In this document: piece after piece, positions 21,963 to 32,971 of the stretch
How the letters are laid out: the number at the start of each line of letters is the position of its first letter
Position numbering within the stretch: the first letter of the stretch is position 1
Origin: Takakia lepidozioides
Taxonomy: Eukaryota > Streptophyta > Takakiopsida > Takakiales > Takakiaceae
Assembly (NCBI GenBank): GCA_030704615.1
Contig: CM060734.1
Span: 59,164,042-59,228,041, forward strand
Length of the DNA stretch: 64,000 nt
Direction: 5' to 3'
Notes under the pieces: generated by a model
Told to the model about the DNA's origin: nothing
Database searches by the model: none
Seen by the model: the letters and a program-made list of their open reading frames with translations, nothing else
Position numbers and translations under genes: made by a program

Positions 21963-22174
21963 ATCAAGGGAAAACAATCAGAGCAGCCAATAAATGAAAC
22001 TTTATGTTCCCAACAAGTTCCCCTTGATGTAACCCCCTGATGTAACCCCTGATGTGACCCCTATCGTGGTGGAAGGAGGGCAGGCCGACAAAACAGAGAG
22101 GACGCATACCTCACTCATCTCTCGCAGTGTCTGGCTTGGTGCAGGGGTTGTGGGTCTGCAAGAGAGCCGCAGCG
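21963..22174 (+). promoter_or_regulatory. Upstream region of the complex I gene
   Basis: It contains a CCAAT sequence (within 'GCAGCCAATAAATG', about 21982-21995) and a short run of 'CCCTGATGTAACC'-like repeats (22032-22060). The same block occurs at 14920-15080. This suggests a mobile or duplicated promoter fragment. No TATA box was assigned. Confidence 0.4.
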
Positions 22175-23035
22175 ATGGAGAAGATGTTCGGGCCCGCGTA
22201 TACTGGCGACTCCGGTGTGCCTCACTCTGACAAGGAGGGATTCGCCTCCATCTTCTGGGGCTCTGTGGCATTCTCAGCCTACTCCATCGTGTGTCCTTAC
22301 TACTGGGAACAGTGCAACAACACGTTCAAGTGGGAATTTTTCTCTCTCCTCTTGCTTCCCAATGCTGGGCTTTTGGGGTGGTCGGCCGTCACCAGTATGC
22401 TTGTGCAGCACCTCTGAGAGACATTTCCATGAAGAGCAGAATAGGGTTTAGAGGTCCAGCAAACCATCTCGTCTCTGAAACATACCCTCTTGAGGAATTG
22501 AGTTTGACTGTGCACAGGGTGTGATGGATAATGGGTTTCTAAGTGCAAGAGTGTCGGTGTTACAGCTGGCATGATCATGCTATGGTGTGCGAGAATCATC
22601 AGCTGAAGCGAGCCATGAAGAAAGGAAAGCCTTACGAGTTCAAGGTCTGTATGTCTCTCTTTCTCGATTGGCCGTGAGGTCTATAGTGTCTTTGGCTTGA
22701 ATCTCCACTTTTCCTCATTATGCTTGCGGTGTGAGGCTTTGATTCTTTTGCAGAATGGTCGGTATTCTTTCGAGATTTTTTCTCCACAGTGAGGGTCAAA
22801 TCAAGTCTCACTCACTTGAAGAAATGCATGTAGCCGATGCACGAAAAAAGGCTCAGTGTTGTGACCCACTAGATTCTTATTTTCATGCTGGTCTAAGTAT
22901 GTTGAACACGCCCTCACCTGGCTACTCGTGACCGGGGTGGACGGATACTGGTTGGGTCGTACGCAGTGGAACAAATTCATGAACAAGGAGCAGCGCGAGG
23001 CATACTACCATAACTGGCGGGACTATTTCCCCTAG
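22175..23035 (+). CDS. Mitochondrial complex I small subunit (plant ESSS-like), intact
   Basis: A three-exon gene: 22175-22329, 22566-22644 and 22967-23035, joined by GT-AG introns whose phases fit exactly. The product is 100 residues. It begins 'MEKMFGPAYTGDSGVPHSD', has a hydrophobic central helix ('FWGSVAFSAYSIVCPYYW'), then 'NWHDHAMVCENHQLKRAMKK' and ends 'WNKFMNKEQREAYYHNWRDY' plus FP. I recognise this layout (GPAYxGDPGVPH, NWHDKAM, KPYEFKWNKxM, a YYxNW end with FP) from the small plant protein annotated as an ESSS-type subunit of mitochondrial NADH:ubiquinone oxidoreductase. That subunit name rests on memory, while the homology itself seems clear. It would be a single-pass inner-membrane accessory subunit. 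No frame defect is seen. Its upstream region is duplicated at 14920-15080. Confidence 0.75.
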
Positions 23036-23176
23036 ACGGCAGCTTTGGCCAAGGCTATATTGAAAAAGTAGCAGACTGCTACAGGTTCTGCAAATGGATC
23101 TGTGCAAGTACCTTTTTATTGGAATTTCGAACCCCCTGTCATGTCTGTATGGCACATAGCAGCTGTCAAGCCACTA

Positions 23177-23297
23177 TGGTGCATTTTAAGCAAGGCCATC
23201 CACACCATAGCATTTGATGTTGTTGGTATTTTGTTAATGAAGTCCTCCACCTCATCCAATTGACCTACGCGGCCAAGAAGGCCAACCATGCAGCCAA
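23177..23297 (-). pseudogene. PPR gene fragment (E-region)
   Basis: Minus-strand translation gives 'GCMVGLLGRVGQLDEVEDFI' followed by 'NKIPTTSNAMVWMALLK'. This matches 'GCMVDLLGRAGRLDEAEDLI' and the following residues of the PPR-DYW gene at 47.3 kb. No repeats flank it, so it is an isolated fragment. Confidence 0.75.
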
Positions 23298-25618
23298 AAG
23301 CACTCTATTGTTGGAGTGACATGAGAGAGAGATGAGAGATGATGTGAACCGGAAGTAGGTAAGAGCCTCTTCCCCGGAAGGGGAATTGTACCAGAGATCT
23401 TGCTGCCCAGTGCTTGACAGAGGTGTTTGCAAGAGGGCCAATCTGCTACCTCATACTGAGGGCCTAAACTTTTGGTCTCTTTTGGGGCTCGGTTTATTAA
23501 TTGCTGTTATTGATATGTTCATTTTCTTTTTCCGTTTCTCCCTCCCAATGTTTTGTACTTTGATGTTGATCTTAAGTCTTTGCATTCACACATGCACATT
23601 GGAGGTGCTTGCACTCCCAGAAGACACATTAGTAGTGGCTGCTCTCTGGCGCAAATTGCAGTTGGTTTACAAAAGAAGGGTGGCAGATCAGAAAAGAGAA
23701 TGTCATGGCCATGGTATGTGTCATCTCACTATTCTTGCCACCAATTGTTAGAGAGAGAGAGAGGGAGAGAAGCAGGAGGGGTGAGGAACATAGCTACACT
23801 ACCAACACTTTCATTAACTACTAGCATGTTTAACAGTATCACTATTTGCATAATGCCTGAGTCAGCAACTGACATTGCCACAGGTATAGTGATCTGAAGA
23901 TGCCTTGGTTCACCAGAGGTGGAACATAGATTAGCAAGATTTTCTCTGCACTTGAGCAGGTAGCCCAGTGGTTGGGTGTTTGTGCCTTGCCTGTGCATCC
24001 TAGGTGATCCTGGGTTCAATCCTTCAACATGTGCCTTCAGACCGTCCGTTGGGCCCTACATGGCCTGTGTGTTGAGCAGTAGGCTCTGTAAAGTCACTGG
24101 ACGTTAAAAGAAACTTTATCTTTTATCTGATATGCATAAATTATGGGGACAAGCGTGAAAGATTAGGATAAAAAGATAAAAGGACTGGTCTAACAGAATC
24201 TGAGAGGGATGCACACAGCCACCACAGCCAAATTACAGTTTTGTGGCCAACAGTGACAATGCATCTACCACATTCTGCCCACCCTTGATGTAGAGCAGCA
24301 GACCATACTCTTGTTGGAAGCCTGCTGACACTTAGAACAGCTTGATGCAGTTTCTAACAGCACTTGCAGGGGGTGAAGCATGAAATTACATCCCACTGAC
24401 AGGAACACCACACAATTATCTGCATTCGAAAGAAGATTTGTGCCAGGGGATGACCCTACCTGCATGCAGTCATGGAGTAAAGAACTTTTGGCTTCAAAGG
24501 CTTGCAAACAGCCATACAGTCCAAATATTGCCACCACCAAGAAGCCACACACATAGCTGAATGCTATCACAACCACCTTGCAAACAGCACATCTACCAAT
24601 ACCAAATTCAACCTGGAAATCGATTAAAAGGTCGGCAGAATCCAGACAGTCTTAGGAACTCTTAGGAACTCATGTATAATACTAAGTGCCTATCAAGAGA
24701 TTCCTCATTGATCACCCATTGTGCATCCCGCCACCTCATCCATCCACCCACCTGCAATGTCCTCAGCCCAAAAGTTGACACTTACAGCTTAAATTCTTAG
24801 TGGAGGTCTACAGTCTACACTCACAGCAGTCTTGAAATCCTCTCACCATTCATGTCATAGAGCACCTGACCCACACCCGGCAATGCGTTCAATACGAAAC
24901 TGCAAGTGCAATCAACCTGCTACATACAAGGGTCACTCCCTGGACCCAGGTATCCACCCTTTGTATTTGGTCCCCAAAACACACTTCATGCCATCCACGC
25001 ACATCGAGACGAAATCAACCAGTACAACATACTTCATGTGCATTCAATTTGAGATTCTTTAAGGCCCCTAGACCAGCCTCCAAACCCTAGAGTGCATTAA
25101 TTCGCCTGATGAGTATTCTCATTCTTCCATTTCCATGCGTGTGGAAGATATATCAGTCCTTCAGGTGCTGTAAACGCAGTAGACATACGGTATGTGGAAA
25201 TGATTCAGTGTCAATTCTTCTGCAATCAAATCTATTACAACCCCAAAACAAATGATACATCATATGAGTTCCTTTGCGGTTGCCTCCAAACTTCTTGCAT
25301 TAAACTGCTCAATGAGACTCCACTGGGACTTTATCAAAATTCTGAATCACTTCAAGCCTACGAAAGAGTCGTACAGGACTCCTTGACCAGGACTAAAACC
25401 TTGGACATTAGGTAAACCCTAGACTGTATCCACAATCATATACAGAGATTCTCGCAAACTCATACACATCACTCTATTCAGATGCAGTACATTACCAATT
25501 CGTGGATCAGAGCTCGCTCTCCACTTTACTTCTAGTCTACCATCCTAACGTACGAATTGTCTCTTTGAGAGCTGTTGATTCCGTTGATATCAGATTAGGA
25601 AGATGTAGCCGTTTACAA
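23298..25618. other. Interval without recognised genes
   Basis: No gene could be supported. There is a GA-rich tract (23750-23775). A minus-strand frame at 24265-24576 has a hydrophobic segment ('YVCGFLVVAIFGLYGCL') but no recognisable family. The right end may be 3' flank of the broken ELIP copy. Confidence 0.35.
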
Positions 25619-25806
25619 GTTCTGAATCCATGCTATGATCTTCGAGTTGCATGTTATATTCATCACGGAAGTTCACATCTCAACGAGTGCAGCTGACAAC
25701 CCAAACAACCCAAGATGTCGAAGCTCAATCGATGTATATTTACTTGTAGTCAATTGGAAGTACAAAAATATAGGACGTTACAAATACAAGTGTCAACTTT
25801 CTAGTC
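25619..25806 (-). pseudogene. Broken ELIP copy: 3' flank or 3' UTR piece
   Basis: This piece matches 51971-52150 downstream of the intact ELIP gene. Shared phrases include 'CTGAATCCATGCTATGATCT' and 'CACGGAAGTTCACATCTCAA'. It ends at 'TCTAGTC', where a 4.07-kb LINE begins. The homology resumes at 29881 after the same seven bases. Confidence 0.8.
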
Positions 25807-28800
25807 ACAAACCCTCCATAGCTTTAAAGGAAGATCCAAGTGGGGTGACTGTACAAATGGGTGTACCTGTCCCCAAGAGGAAACATCCAAAGCTCGTAGA
25901 GCTACATATATTAACACAAATAAAGAAATCAAACTATTCTAGTATCACCTACAGCCTGAAGAAGGTCAGACAACAGGAAAGAGGGTGGATCAGAGAGTGC
26001 GGGGAGGCGAGATGAAGCCGCCCCAACAACCTCTTCCCGACGTAAAATAGATTGAGCTTGACCCTTTTGCAAAGCAACAGAAACTCGTTGTCTAAAGAAA
26101 GCTACAAGAACAAGGCGTATGGGCTTCCAAGGCTTTTGTTTTCTGCTGCACGATGGGCACATGTGCGAAGGAACTCGTTGAACTGATGATGCAAACAACC
26201 AAAGATCTCGACTGCCAAAGGAAGGAATGTGTCTGTGGAATGACGTGCCCGATAATCATGCTCCTTTCCCTGCGCAGCTACTTAAGCGGCAACTCCCGGT
26301 GATGAGGTTGTGCGGTGCAGGAGATCCGACCTAGTAGGATCAACGATGACAACGTCCGCCAATGTACGCAATCCGTCCTGTGAGAGAACAATGTCAACCC
26401 GTTGTCGAGTGGAATGGTGATTGTGGGTCGATGGGACTATGTGCACCTGCTCTCGAATGATATGTATCTCAGCATCACGAGCAACCGCAGCTATTGCATC
26501 CCAGACGACGTCATGGGTCGCAGTGCGTTCTCCACCGCAGGGGCAACGAAGAAGATGTACGCCAAGTGAATCGAGAGGATGACGACAAACACACTGTTGT
26601 AGTCCTAAAACAGAGGGATGTGGAAGACCCAGTCAAACTCCTAGGGAGGTGGTAAATACAGCAGAAGACATACGGAAGGGTGCAATGGTTGGTCGTACCG
26701 TGAGCCACGCACCTGCTCCGGGCCTTGCGCACGAGAGAAGTCTGGCCCGATGTGCATCTGAAGGAGCGTCGGAAAGCATGCCGACAAATGAGTGTCGGTT
26801 CACGCGCGTTCCATGATGGTATCCTGTAAATGCTCCAGACCTTGAGTGACCAACTGTTCAAATGGTGGCAGACAAACCCGTGTTGGTGTTGGGATGAGGT
26901 CCCGCGCTGAACGAAGATGTGGCTGGAAGAACAAAAAGCCATTGTCGATGTGGGCAACCATCTCCATGAGAAAAGGGCGTTGCTAATAGAGAAACCGAGA
27001 TGTCAAGGCTAGAGCGACTAAAGCCCAACTACCTAGGAAGGCAGCAGGGGCAGTGACGACTGTGGATAGTAAACCCACTCCTCCAGAAGAGATCGGGAGG
27101 GTAGCCTGACGACATGCCAAGGGCCCCTGCTCACTATCAAATGCACCTGGGCCTAATAGACGACCAAATATCTCCCTAACAGTCGTATCAAAAGAAGACA
27201 GAAGCTCCACAAAAGGAAGTGGGGGGGGGGGAAACAACGCAAAAGATAAGAAGGTCGCTGTAAAAAGCATTTGGTGAGAATGCCATGGGCTACCTGCATA
27301 TCGCCTAGTTTGGGAAGAAGCTCTATATGGCTTGTATCCTGTAGCAAAGCGTCTTGGAGGAAAGATGTTGTGTAAGGGGTACTACCAAAGGGAACACCTA
27401 ACACTCATATACCCTCAGATGGTGCTAGAAAGTCGACAGGGGGCACAAAATCTGAAGGCAGACCAGAGGGTGACCAAACTGTGGATTTGCGAGGTTGAAC
27501 AGTGAGCCCAAGAGAGTGAAGTTGGGTAGCAAAGTGATGGAAAGCCAAAATGATATCAGTGGGAAGGCCAGTGATATGGGTATCATCAGCAATAGAAGGA
27601 AATATACAAGATTGGAAGGCTTGCGCAAATGAGCGAAAGGCTCGGAAGTGGGCAAAAGCAAAAAGAGGTCCCCCTAATAGATCGCCCTGACAGGTTCCTA
27701 TTTCGGACTGGATTATAGAAAGATCTCCGGTACGGGTGTGATAACTGTAAAACAAAGGGGTGGAGGAAGCATAAAACAATCTCACAAAGGGAATGAGTTG
27801 ATGGCATGCGCCGCCGGCTGATCGCAGTTCTTGAAATATTGCTGATCTGGACACCGTGTTGAAGGCGTTGGTCACATCCACCTGAAGGACGACCCAGTCT
27901 GGATGAAGGTCAAGGGAAGCCCGAATCCCATGCACCACCGCTTCACAACCTCCCTGAGTAGCGACCCCAAACTGATGTGGAGAAAAGTGAGAAGGAAAGA
28001 CCTCCTGAAACTGGATGCAGATAGAGTGGCTCACCAAGCGATACAGAACCTCCCCCACTACAATAGGACAAATCCCACATGTGTTCTTGGACATGGCCAA
28101 GAGTCGTGCTGCTCCAAGCAAACGTGCTACGGGGGTAGGTATATGTCCCATCACAATGAAAGAGCAAACTTGGAACAGCTGGGAAAAGCCACTAGCAGAG
28201 TCATGTGGATTGAGACAGTCATGGAGGTGTTCATACACCAAACCAGATGGACCTGCTGCTGCAAGATAAGAACTACGAGTGAATGCTTGTATGAAAGTAT
28301 CGCGATCCAATTGAAGGTCCTCATCAGGTTCAAAGTCCTCCACAAAGCAAGGAATGATGTCGTCCGCACTGGGGTGGAGATTCTCCAAAGCTGTGACAGT
28401 ATCAGCCGAAGGCGGTGCTGGAGTAAGAGGAGCAAGAGCTCGACCTGCACGGGAATACTCTCCTACCCGGCCTAGCATAAGACTCCGACAAAGACGCATG
28501 TGGATGGATGGAGATGCCTGGAGTGGGCTATCATGAGTTATTCGTGCCGCAAGTGCTGGTGCACGTAGATAATATTCGTCTTGAAGGGTTTCCCAGTCCC
28601 CAGAGAGAAATCTATGAAGACGGGCACGCGTCTCTCGATGTCCGGATTCACCACCACGTGGAGGCAAAACTAGACCCAATAGAGGAAAAAACAGAAAAAG
28701 GTGCCAAGCAGCAATGTCGTAAGGGTCCCGAGCAAGGCGGTCCAAGGGTAAGCGAAAAGCATGTTGTACCTCTCTGCGGAGCGCCATTGGGATGCGTGTA

Positions 28801-29880
28801 TAGAGCCGGGGACGGGGCAAACCCAAATGAAATGCTCCCAAAACATCAAGGGTCGCAATCCAAAGCCATGCCTGGGCAGAAAGAGCTACTAACGGGGTAG
28901 GCAAATGATTGTCTGGAGAAGACTGATTGAGTGTAGAACACGTGTGCCGATGACGCGCACGCCCCCCTGATACAGGCAAACATCCGACCACAACCTGGAC
29001 AAAGCACTTGGTCTGGTGGAGAAGATGGTGGTGCTGGTGGTGGGAGATAAGATGGAGCAAAAGGACGGGCGGTCTGATCAGGTGAACATGTCCGCTGTCT
29101 AGAAGGAGGTGGCGAGCCAGGTGGAGAGGTAAGCTCTGTGGGAGGCCGCCGTGAACCTGAAAGGCGAATTGGGGAAGGGCCACTGGCCCCATGATTTGGA
29201 GTTGTTGTGCCTCGCTTGGGGTTGTCCGGTATCATTCCTGTAGAGCTGTGACCTTGGGTAGAGTGGGAGGGTTCACCATCACCAACGCTTCCTCTCCACC
29301 GTGGATGAGGGCTACTGTGACCGAAGAGGGAGGGTGTAACACTACTCTTGGCCCCATTTCTACTGCTCCTAGGATTGTCTTGAAAGGAGGGACAGGGCCC
29401 ACCACCAATATTCCCCCTGGCTGTACTATGTCTCTGGCGGATGTGCCTAGTGTAAGGGGGTTGACCACCCTGGCATCTAGGGTTACCTTGTGTGGCAGAG
29501 AAGGGCCCACCATTATCACGTTGAAGGCTGGTGTGCGAGGAGTGGGTGGGCCCGACACCATCCTGCACAGCTGCTGTGTTCCGTTTAGACCCACGGTTGG
29601 GGTGTCTACCGCCTCTAGCTACCCGCTGTCCGCCATCGGCCTCTGCCCGCTGTCGGCCATCGCTTTCCATGAAAGGCTTCTCGAAGACACTGCTCTTTAC
29701 TACTCAATTCTTACCATAACTCCGGAGGATTCGAAGGCATCCAGCTACTTTCCTCACTTCTACTGTTTCTGTCTCTACCACCCTAAGTTGTTTCTAAACA
29801 GTGCTGCAGTTTGACATCTCCTTCCATAGGTGACACGAAGGCTCCACCAAGCTCAGTGGTCATGCATCTCCACAAATCGC
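25807..29880 (-). mobile_element. LINE-D: non-LTR element with restriction-like endonuclease
   Basis: A 4.07-kb minus-strand element is flanked by the direct repeat 'TCTAGTC' (25800-25806 and 29881-29887), a probable target-site duplication. From its 5' end it has a Pro/Ser/Arg-rich region, a zinc-finger-like 'CPGCGRMFACIRGACASSAH', and a reverse transcriptase with 'VDVTNAFNTVSR', 'GTCQGDLLGGPLFA' and 'IADDTHITG'. A region with 'GDMQVAHGILTKCF' and 'RQATLPISSGGVGLLS' follows. A cysteine knuckle ('CVCRHPLDSLGVHLLRCPC', about 26520-26580) and a PD-(D/E)xK-type nuclease come last ('RVDIVL', 'LADVVIVDPTRSD', 'AAQGKEHDY'). The order RT, knuckle, nuclease defines the R2/NeSL-like class. Several frameshifts and an in-frame stop (26282-26284) mean that it is inactive. 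It sits in the 3' flank of the broken ELIP copy. Confidence 0.75.
27405..29192 (-). pseudogene. LINE-D reverse transcriptase frame
   Basis: The longest frame of the element, 595 residues in length. Its first ~100 residues are out of frame with the true N-terminus, which is encoded at 29670-28960 in another frame (zinc finger 'CPGCGRMFACIRG'). From about 28900 the frame holds 'LPRPRLYTRIPMALRREVQH', then 'AAGPSGLVYEHLHD', motif A 'VDVTNAFNTVSR', motif B 'QGDLLGGPLFA' and motif C 'IADDTH'. The three catalytic aspartates are present. The frame stops at 27405, before the thumb and nuclease segments, which continue in other frames down to about 26000. Confidence 0.75.
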
Positions 29881-29881
29881 T

Positions 29882-30388
29882 CTAGTCCCAACATTTCTCT
29901 ACAAACTGTACACAATTTGGACAATACAAATTCCTCAGATCTACACCAAATCTGTACAGTCTACATCGTCCCAACGATGACTAAGTCTGATGGCTTGCAA
30001 GTTACATGTGTCCGTAGACTGGGGCATGGAGGAACAGCTCGGTGACGATGAGAGAGAAGAAGCCGATCATGGCAAGACGACCATTCCAGCGCTCAGCCCT
30101 GGCGTTGAAGGGACCGAAGCTTCGGGCGTCGTGGCATTCATGATTGGCACCAATGACGCGTATATGAGCGGTTGCATAACAATCAAGAAATATATGAGGC
30201 CGGTAGGTCCGGAATTGAACAACTGCTCTAGCACTGTCAATCTGGTCATCTTCTCCGCAACAGCCGCCCACACGAATCCCACCATAGCATGTAATGTGCC
30301 ACCGAAAGAGCCTCCAGCTATAGACCTTACTGTTCAGAAAACTGGATCGCATCAGTAAGCAGTAACTGTGTCAAGCATCGGTGTCTAT
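29882..30388 (-). pseudogene. Broken ELIP copy: exon 2
   Basis: This matches exon 2 of the intact ELIP gene and its surroundings (52165-52670). Two frames share the exon: 'MVGFVWAAVAEKMT' to 'YASLVPIMN', and 'FGPFNARAERWNGRLAMIGF' plus the C-terminus. They are separated by a 7-base deletion relative to the intact gene (near 30132-30140). The splice acceptor is also destroyed: the intact gene has TTGCAG before the exon, but this copy reads TTACAT. Homology ends at about 30388, beside a T run. Confidence 0.85.
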
Positions 30389-30500
30389 CATCACTTCTGT
30401 TTTTTTTTTTTTTTTTTTTTTTTACAAAAAACCGGGATTTAAAATTTATTTTAAATTTAAAAATAAAATAAAATAAAATAAAATTTTAAGAAAAAAACAG
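30389..30500. repeat. T23 run and AAAAT repeats at the ELIP breakpoint
   Basis: A run of about 23 T (30401-30423) and an 'AAATAAAATAAAATAAAAT' tract lie exactly where homology to the intact ELIP intron stops. They may be the tail of an inserted retroelement in reverse orientation. Confidence 0.5.
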
Positions 30501-30505
30501 CGCAC

Positions 30506-30932
30506 AAGTGATGATCAATGCCGATCATCACTTACAGTGCTTCAAGATTTTGCAGAGCATTTTTTATTTCGGCCAGAAATGTGGTTCACATTGTTTTTTG
30601 AGTCCTGCATCTTTCCCCCTTGCAAAATTAGTTGTCCATCAAAACATGATCTTAGGGCTGGAAGAAGTGATGCTCACCGATCATCACTCAAACTGCTGTG
30701 TGCTTTTGTAGAGATATCTTCATTTCGTCCAAAAATGTGAATTGCATCGTTTTGCTTTCGTGTTTCAGTCCTACCTTTCCTCAATTGAAATTGAAATCTT
30801 CAAGAAAATGTGATGATCGGCGGTAATCATCACATTTAGACCTTCTTCAGGGTGGTACTTGTGAGGTAGTAGAATTCCCATCAACAGTCACTCTCTGTAG
30901 GGAATGTGATGAACGCCGCCGATCATCATATT
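30506..30932. repeat. Four spaced GTGATGATC hairpins
   Basis: Four imperfect palindromes at 30506-30533, 30665-30689, 30806-30837 and 30903-30932 have the form 'GTGATGATC' - short GC-rich loop - 'GATCATCAC'. Spacers between the first three carry a diverged phrase 'ATTTCGGCCAGAAATGTG' / 'ATTTCGTCCAAAAATGTG', so this looks like a degenerate ~150-base tandem repeat with one hairpin per unit. Confidence 0.7.
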
Positions 30933-31283
30933 CTCATGTTTTGTGAATTGACATGTTGGGAATTGCATTGGGTTTGTGAGTTAGCAGGTACACAAAATAT
31001 GTGTTGAGGGGAAACACTTAGCGGTGTCCCTGATTGTCTCGACATGTGGTCGGATCCTCATTTAGGATCACAAACTGATTCCGTATTTGACAGCCCCCTG
31101 CCCAGATTTTTGCTTCGTGTGTATGCAGAAGAAATGACATTTCGCATGTCCGAGGCTCCATCACCTGATCCCAGAATGTCTGCACGCGCGAGTAGACATC
31201 CCATATCCGGAGTTATGATTTTTTTGGACTTGGATGCAGAGGATGCGGGGATATGTTATGATGAGGCCGAGTCAGATTGACCT

Positions 31284-32287
31284 TTAACCACTAAAGGACA
31301 AGAGGTGTTTTTGGGTTTTTGGACAATTCCGGGACCCACCCTCACACTTCAGCGGCTACCTGCCCACTAACGTTCATCCACGTGAATGAACCGTACAAAC
31401 TGCTTCCTACCTACCAGATGCACAAGCCCCCCAAATTTGGGGAGATTCCATAGTGTAGTTTGGGAGATTATAACATTTGAAGATGGTGCATTTTTTTGGA
31501 AAATGGAAAAAAAAAAAGCAAAAGTTCATGTTTGACCAAGCAAATTATCCATGATCCAAAATTTTCCTGGGAGAAAAAGTACTATATTCCTGTGAAGTGC
31601 ACAATCCCAAACCCTCACACCAATCTGCCAAAATGAAGGGGTATGTGACTGGAATGGGGGTCCAAAAAGAGAATTTGCAAAGAAAATGGTATAGGCCCCA
31701 TTGGGACCCCAAATTCTACTTCAATTGGGAATTCCAATGGTCAGTCCCTCATAGGCCAAGAACTACACAAGCCTGCCCAAGAATTTTCCAAAAATTCCCT
31801 AAATTGCATTTGGGATGTGGGATTTTGTGAAATTTCCGGCTTCCTCCAGGTCAGGCAATCGGTGGCCGGAATTTCGCTTGAATCCGGCGACGTTTTCTGG
31901 GCCACGTTGAGGTTTCCCATTGTTTGCCACGGCCAGCTCATTCGAGCCGTCCCCGTGTTCCTCGGCCTTTTGGAGAGGGCCTCACAACCCCTGCATGGCC
32001 CCCGCCGCAAAATCCCACCCGCGTGGCCGCTGCCACCTGCCACGTCGATGGTCAACCGCCGTGGCCTCCCCCATCCACCCAAAATCCTACAATTTTCAAA
32101 CTTCAAAAAATTCCCAACGGCTGAGTTTTTCTCTGCTGGGAGCGCCATAAAGACCTGCGTGTGCAACTCGTTCCGCGCTACATTTTTTGTTCAAGCCATT
32201 CGTTCATCGGACTTCATCCATGCATGCTATGGATGGATGAAAAATCGGGCCGACCTTATTCGGGTCGGCTCGTCGTTTAGGGGTTAA
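31284..32287. mobile_element. piggyBac-like non-autonomous element 2
   Basis: A 996-base element lies between TTAA at 31284-31287 and TTAA at 32284-32287. Ends read 'CCACTAAAGGAC' at the left and, inward on the other strand, 'CCCCTAAACGACGAGCC' at the right. Its right end resembles the left end of element 1 ('GACGCGGCGACCC' against 'GACGAGCCGACCC'). Its left part shares 'GTGAATGAACCGTACAAACT'-like sequence with the right part of element 1 in inverted orientation. No transposase frame was seen. Confidence 0.65.
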
Positions 32288-32490
32288 AGTTTCTATGTAC
32301 TCTTTCTTCATCCTCATAAAAGTATTTTGACTTGTTGCGACTGTTCATCTGTCCTAAATACGAAAGGAAAGACTAATTACAAAACACACATTCATGGGTT
32401 GACATGGCCCCACATAATATTGAAAGACAAGAAATCCAACAAAGTTCAAAATTGCCTTCAGGGAAAAAAAACTACATCAATCCATCGTAG

Positions 32491-32547
32491 TTGTCGTGCA
32501 CCTAAGCATCGTGCCACAACATACATCGTTGTCCACCACACAATCTA
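32491..32547. repeat. 55-base direct repeat, left copy
   Basis: A ~55-base sequence starting 'TTGTCGTGCACCTAAGCATC' and ending 'CACCACACAATCTA' occurs here and again at 32915-32971. It brackets the left LTR-like segment of the gypsy element. It is far longer than a target-site duplication, so it probably reflects recombination or a nested event. Confidence 0.7.
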
Positions 32548-32566
32548 GATAATGGAAGTGGACACA

Positions 32567-32912
32567 CAATGGAAACACTCCACTCATGAATCCACTCAAT
32601 CACATAAACTAAGTCAAGCCGAGGGCACCTTTGCTAAAGGAATCCACCCTACAAAGCCCTCACCACACTCCCTCTCAATACCTAGAGCTATGGAGGTGGG
32701 AGAGGCTCATGGAGGCTCATCTACAAGAAGATGAGCCTCCTCAACACTCACAAGGGGAAAACCTATCTCCATGTCTCAAGTGAGGCTCGACACCTCACTT
32801 GGCATGTGAGACCAAATGAAGTTCCAACACACAAAATATAAATATAAATATCTAAAATGTCATAGTTAACTAGAAGTAGGTAATTCTAGATAACCATGAT
32901 TAAAACCATGAC
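32567..32912 (-). repeat. Left (3') LTR-like segment of the gypsy element, partial
   Basis: About 346 bases are nearly identical to 42897-43245. On the minus strand both copies begin 'TGTCATGGTTTTA' (a TG start) and carry an AT-rich 'ATATTTATATTTATA' stretch that could act as a TATA region. Similarity stops at 'CCATTGTG' on the inner side of each. A full LTR may have been longer and this copy truncated. The match brackets the gag-pol region. Confidence 0.55.
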
Positions 32913-32914
32913 AG

Positions 32915-32971
32915 CTGTCGTGCACCTAAGCATCGTGCCACAACATACATCGTTGTCCACCACACAATCTA
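32915..32971. repeat. 55-base direct repeat, right copy
   Basis: The second copy of the repeat at 32491-32547. It lies between the left LTR-like segment and the polypurine-tract candidate (minus-strand 'TAGGGGGGCGA', about 33005-33016). Confidence 0.7.

Noticed and set aside
24265-24576. Minus-strand frame with a hydrophobic stretch
   Set aside because: A single short frame without a recognisable family or splice context. Not enough to call a gene.
28846-29814. Plus-strand Ser/Thr-rich frames opposite LINE-D
   Set aside because: They run opposite the LINE-D N-terminal region, which has the zinc finger and continues into the RT. Composition mirrors that frame.
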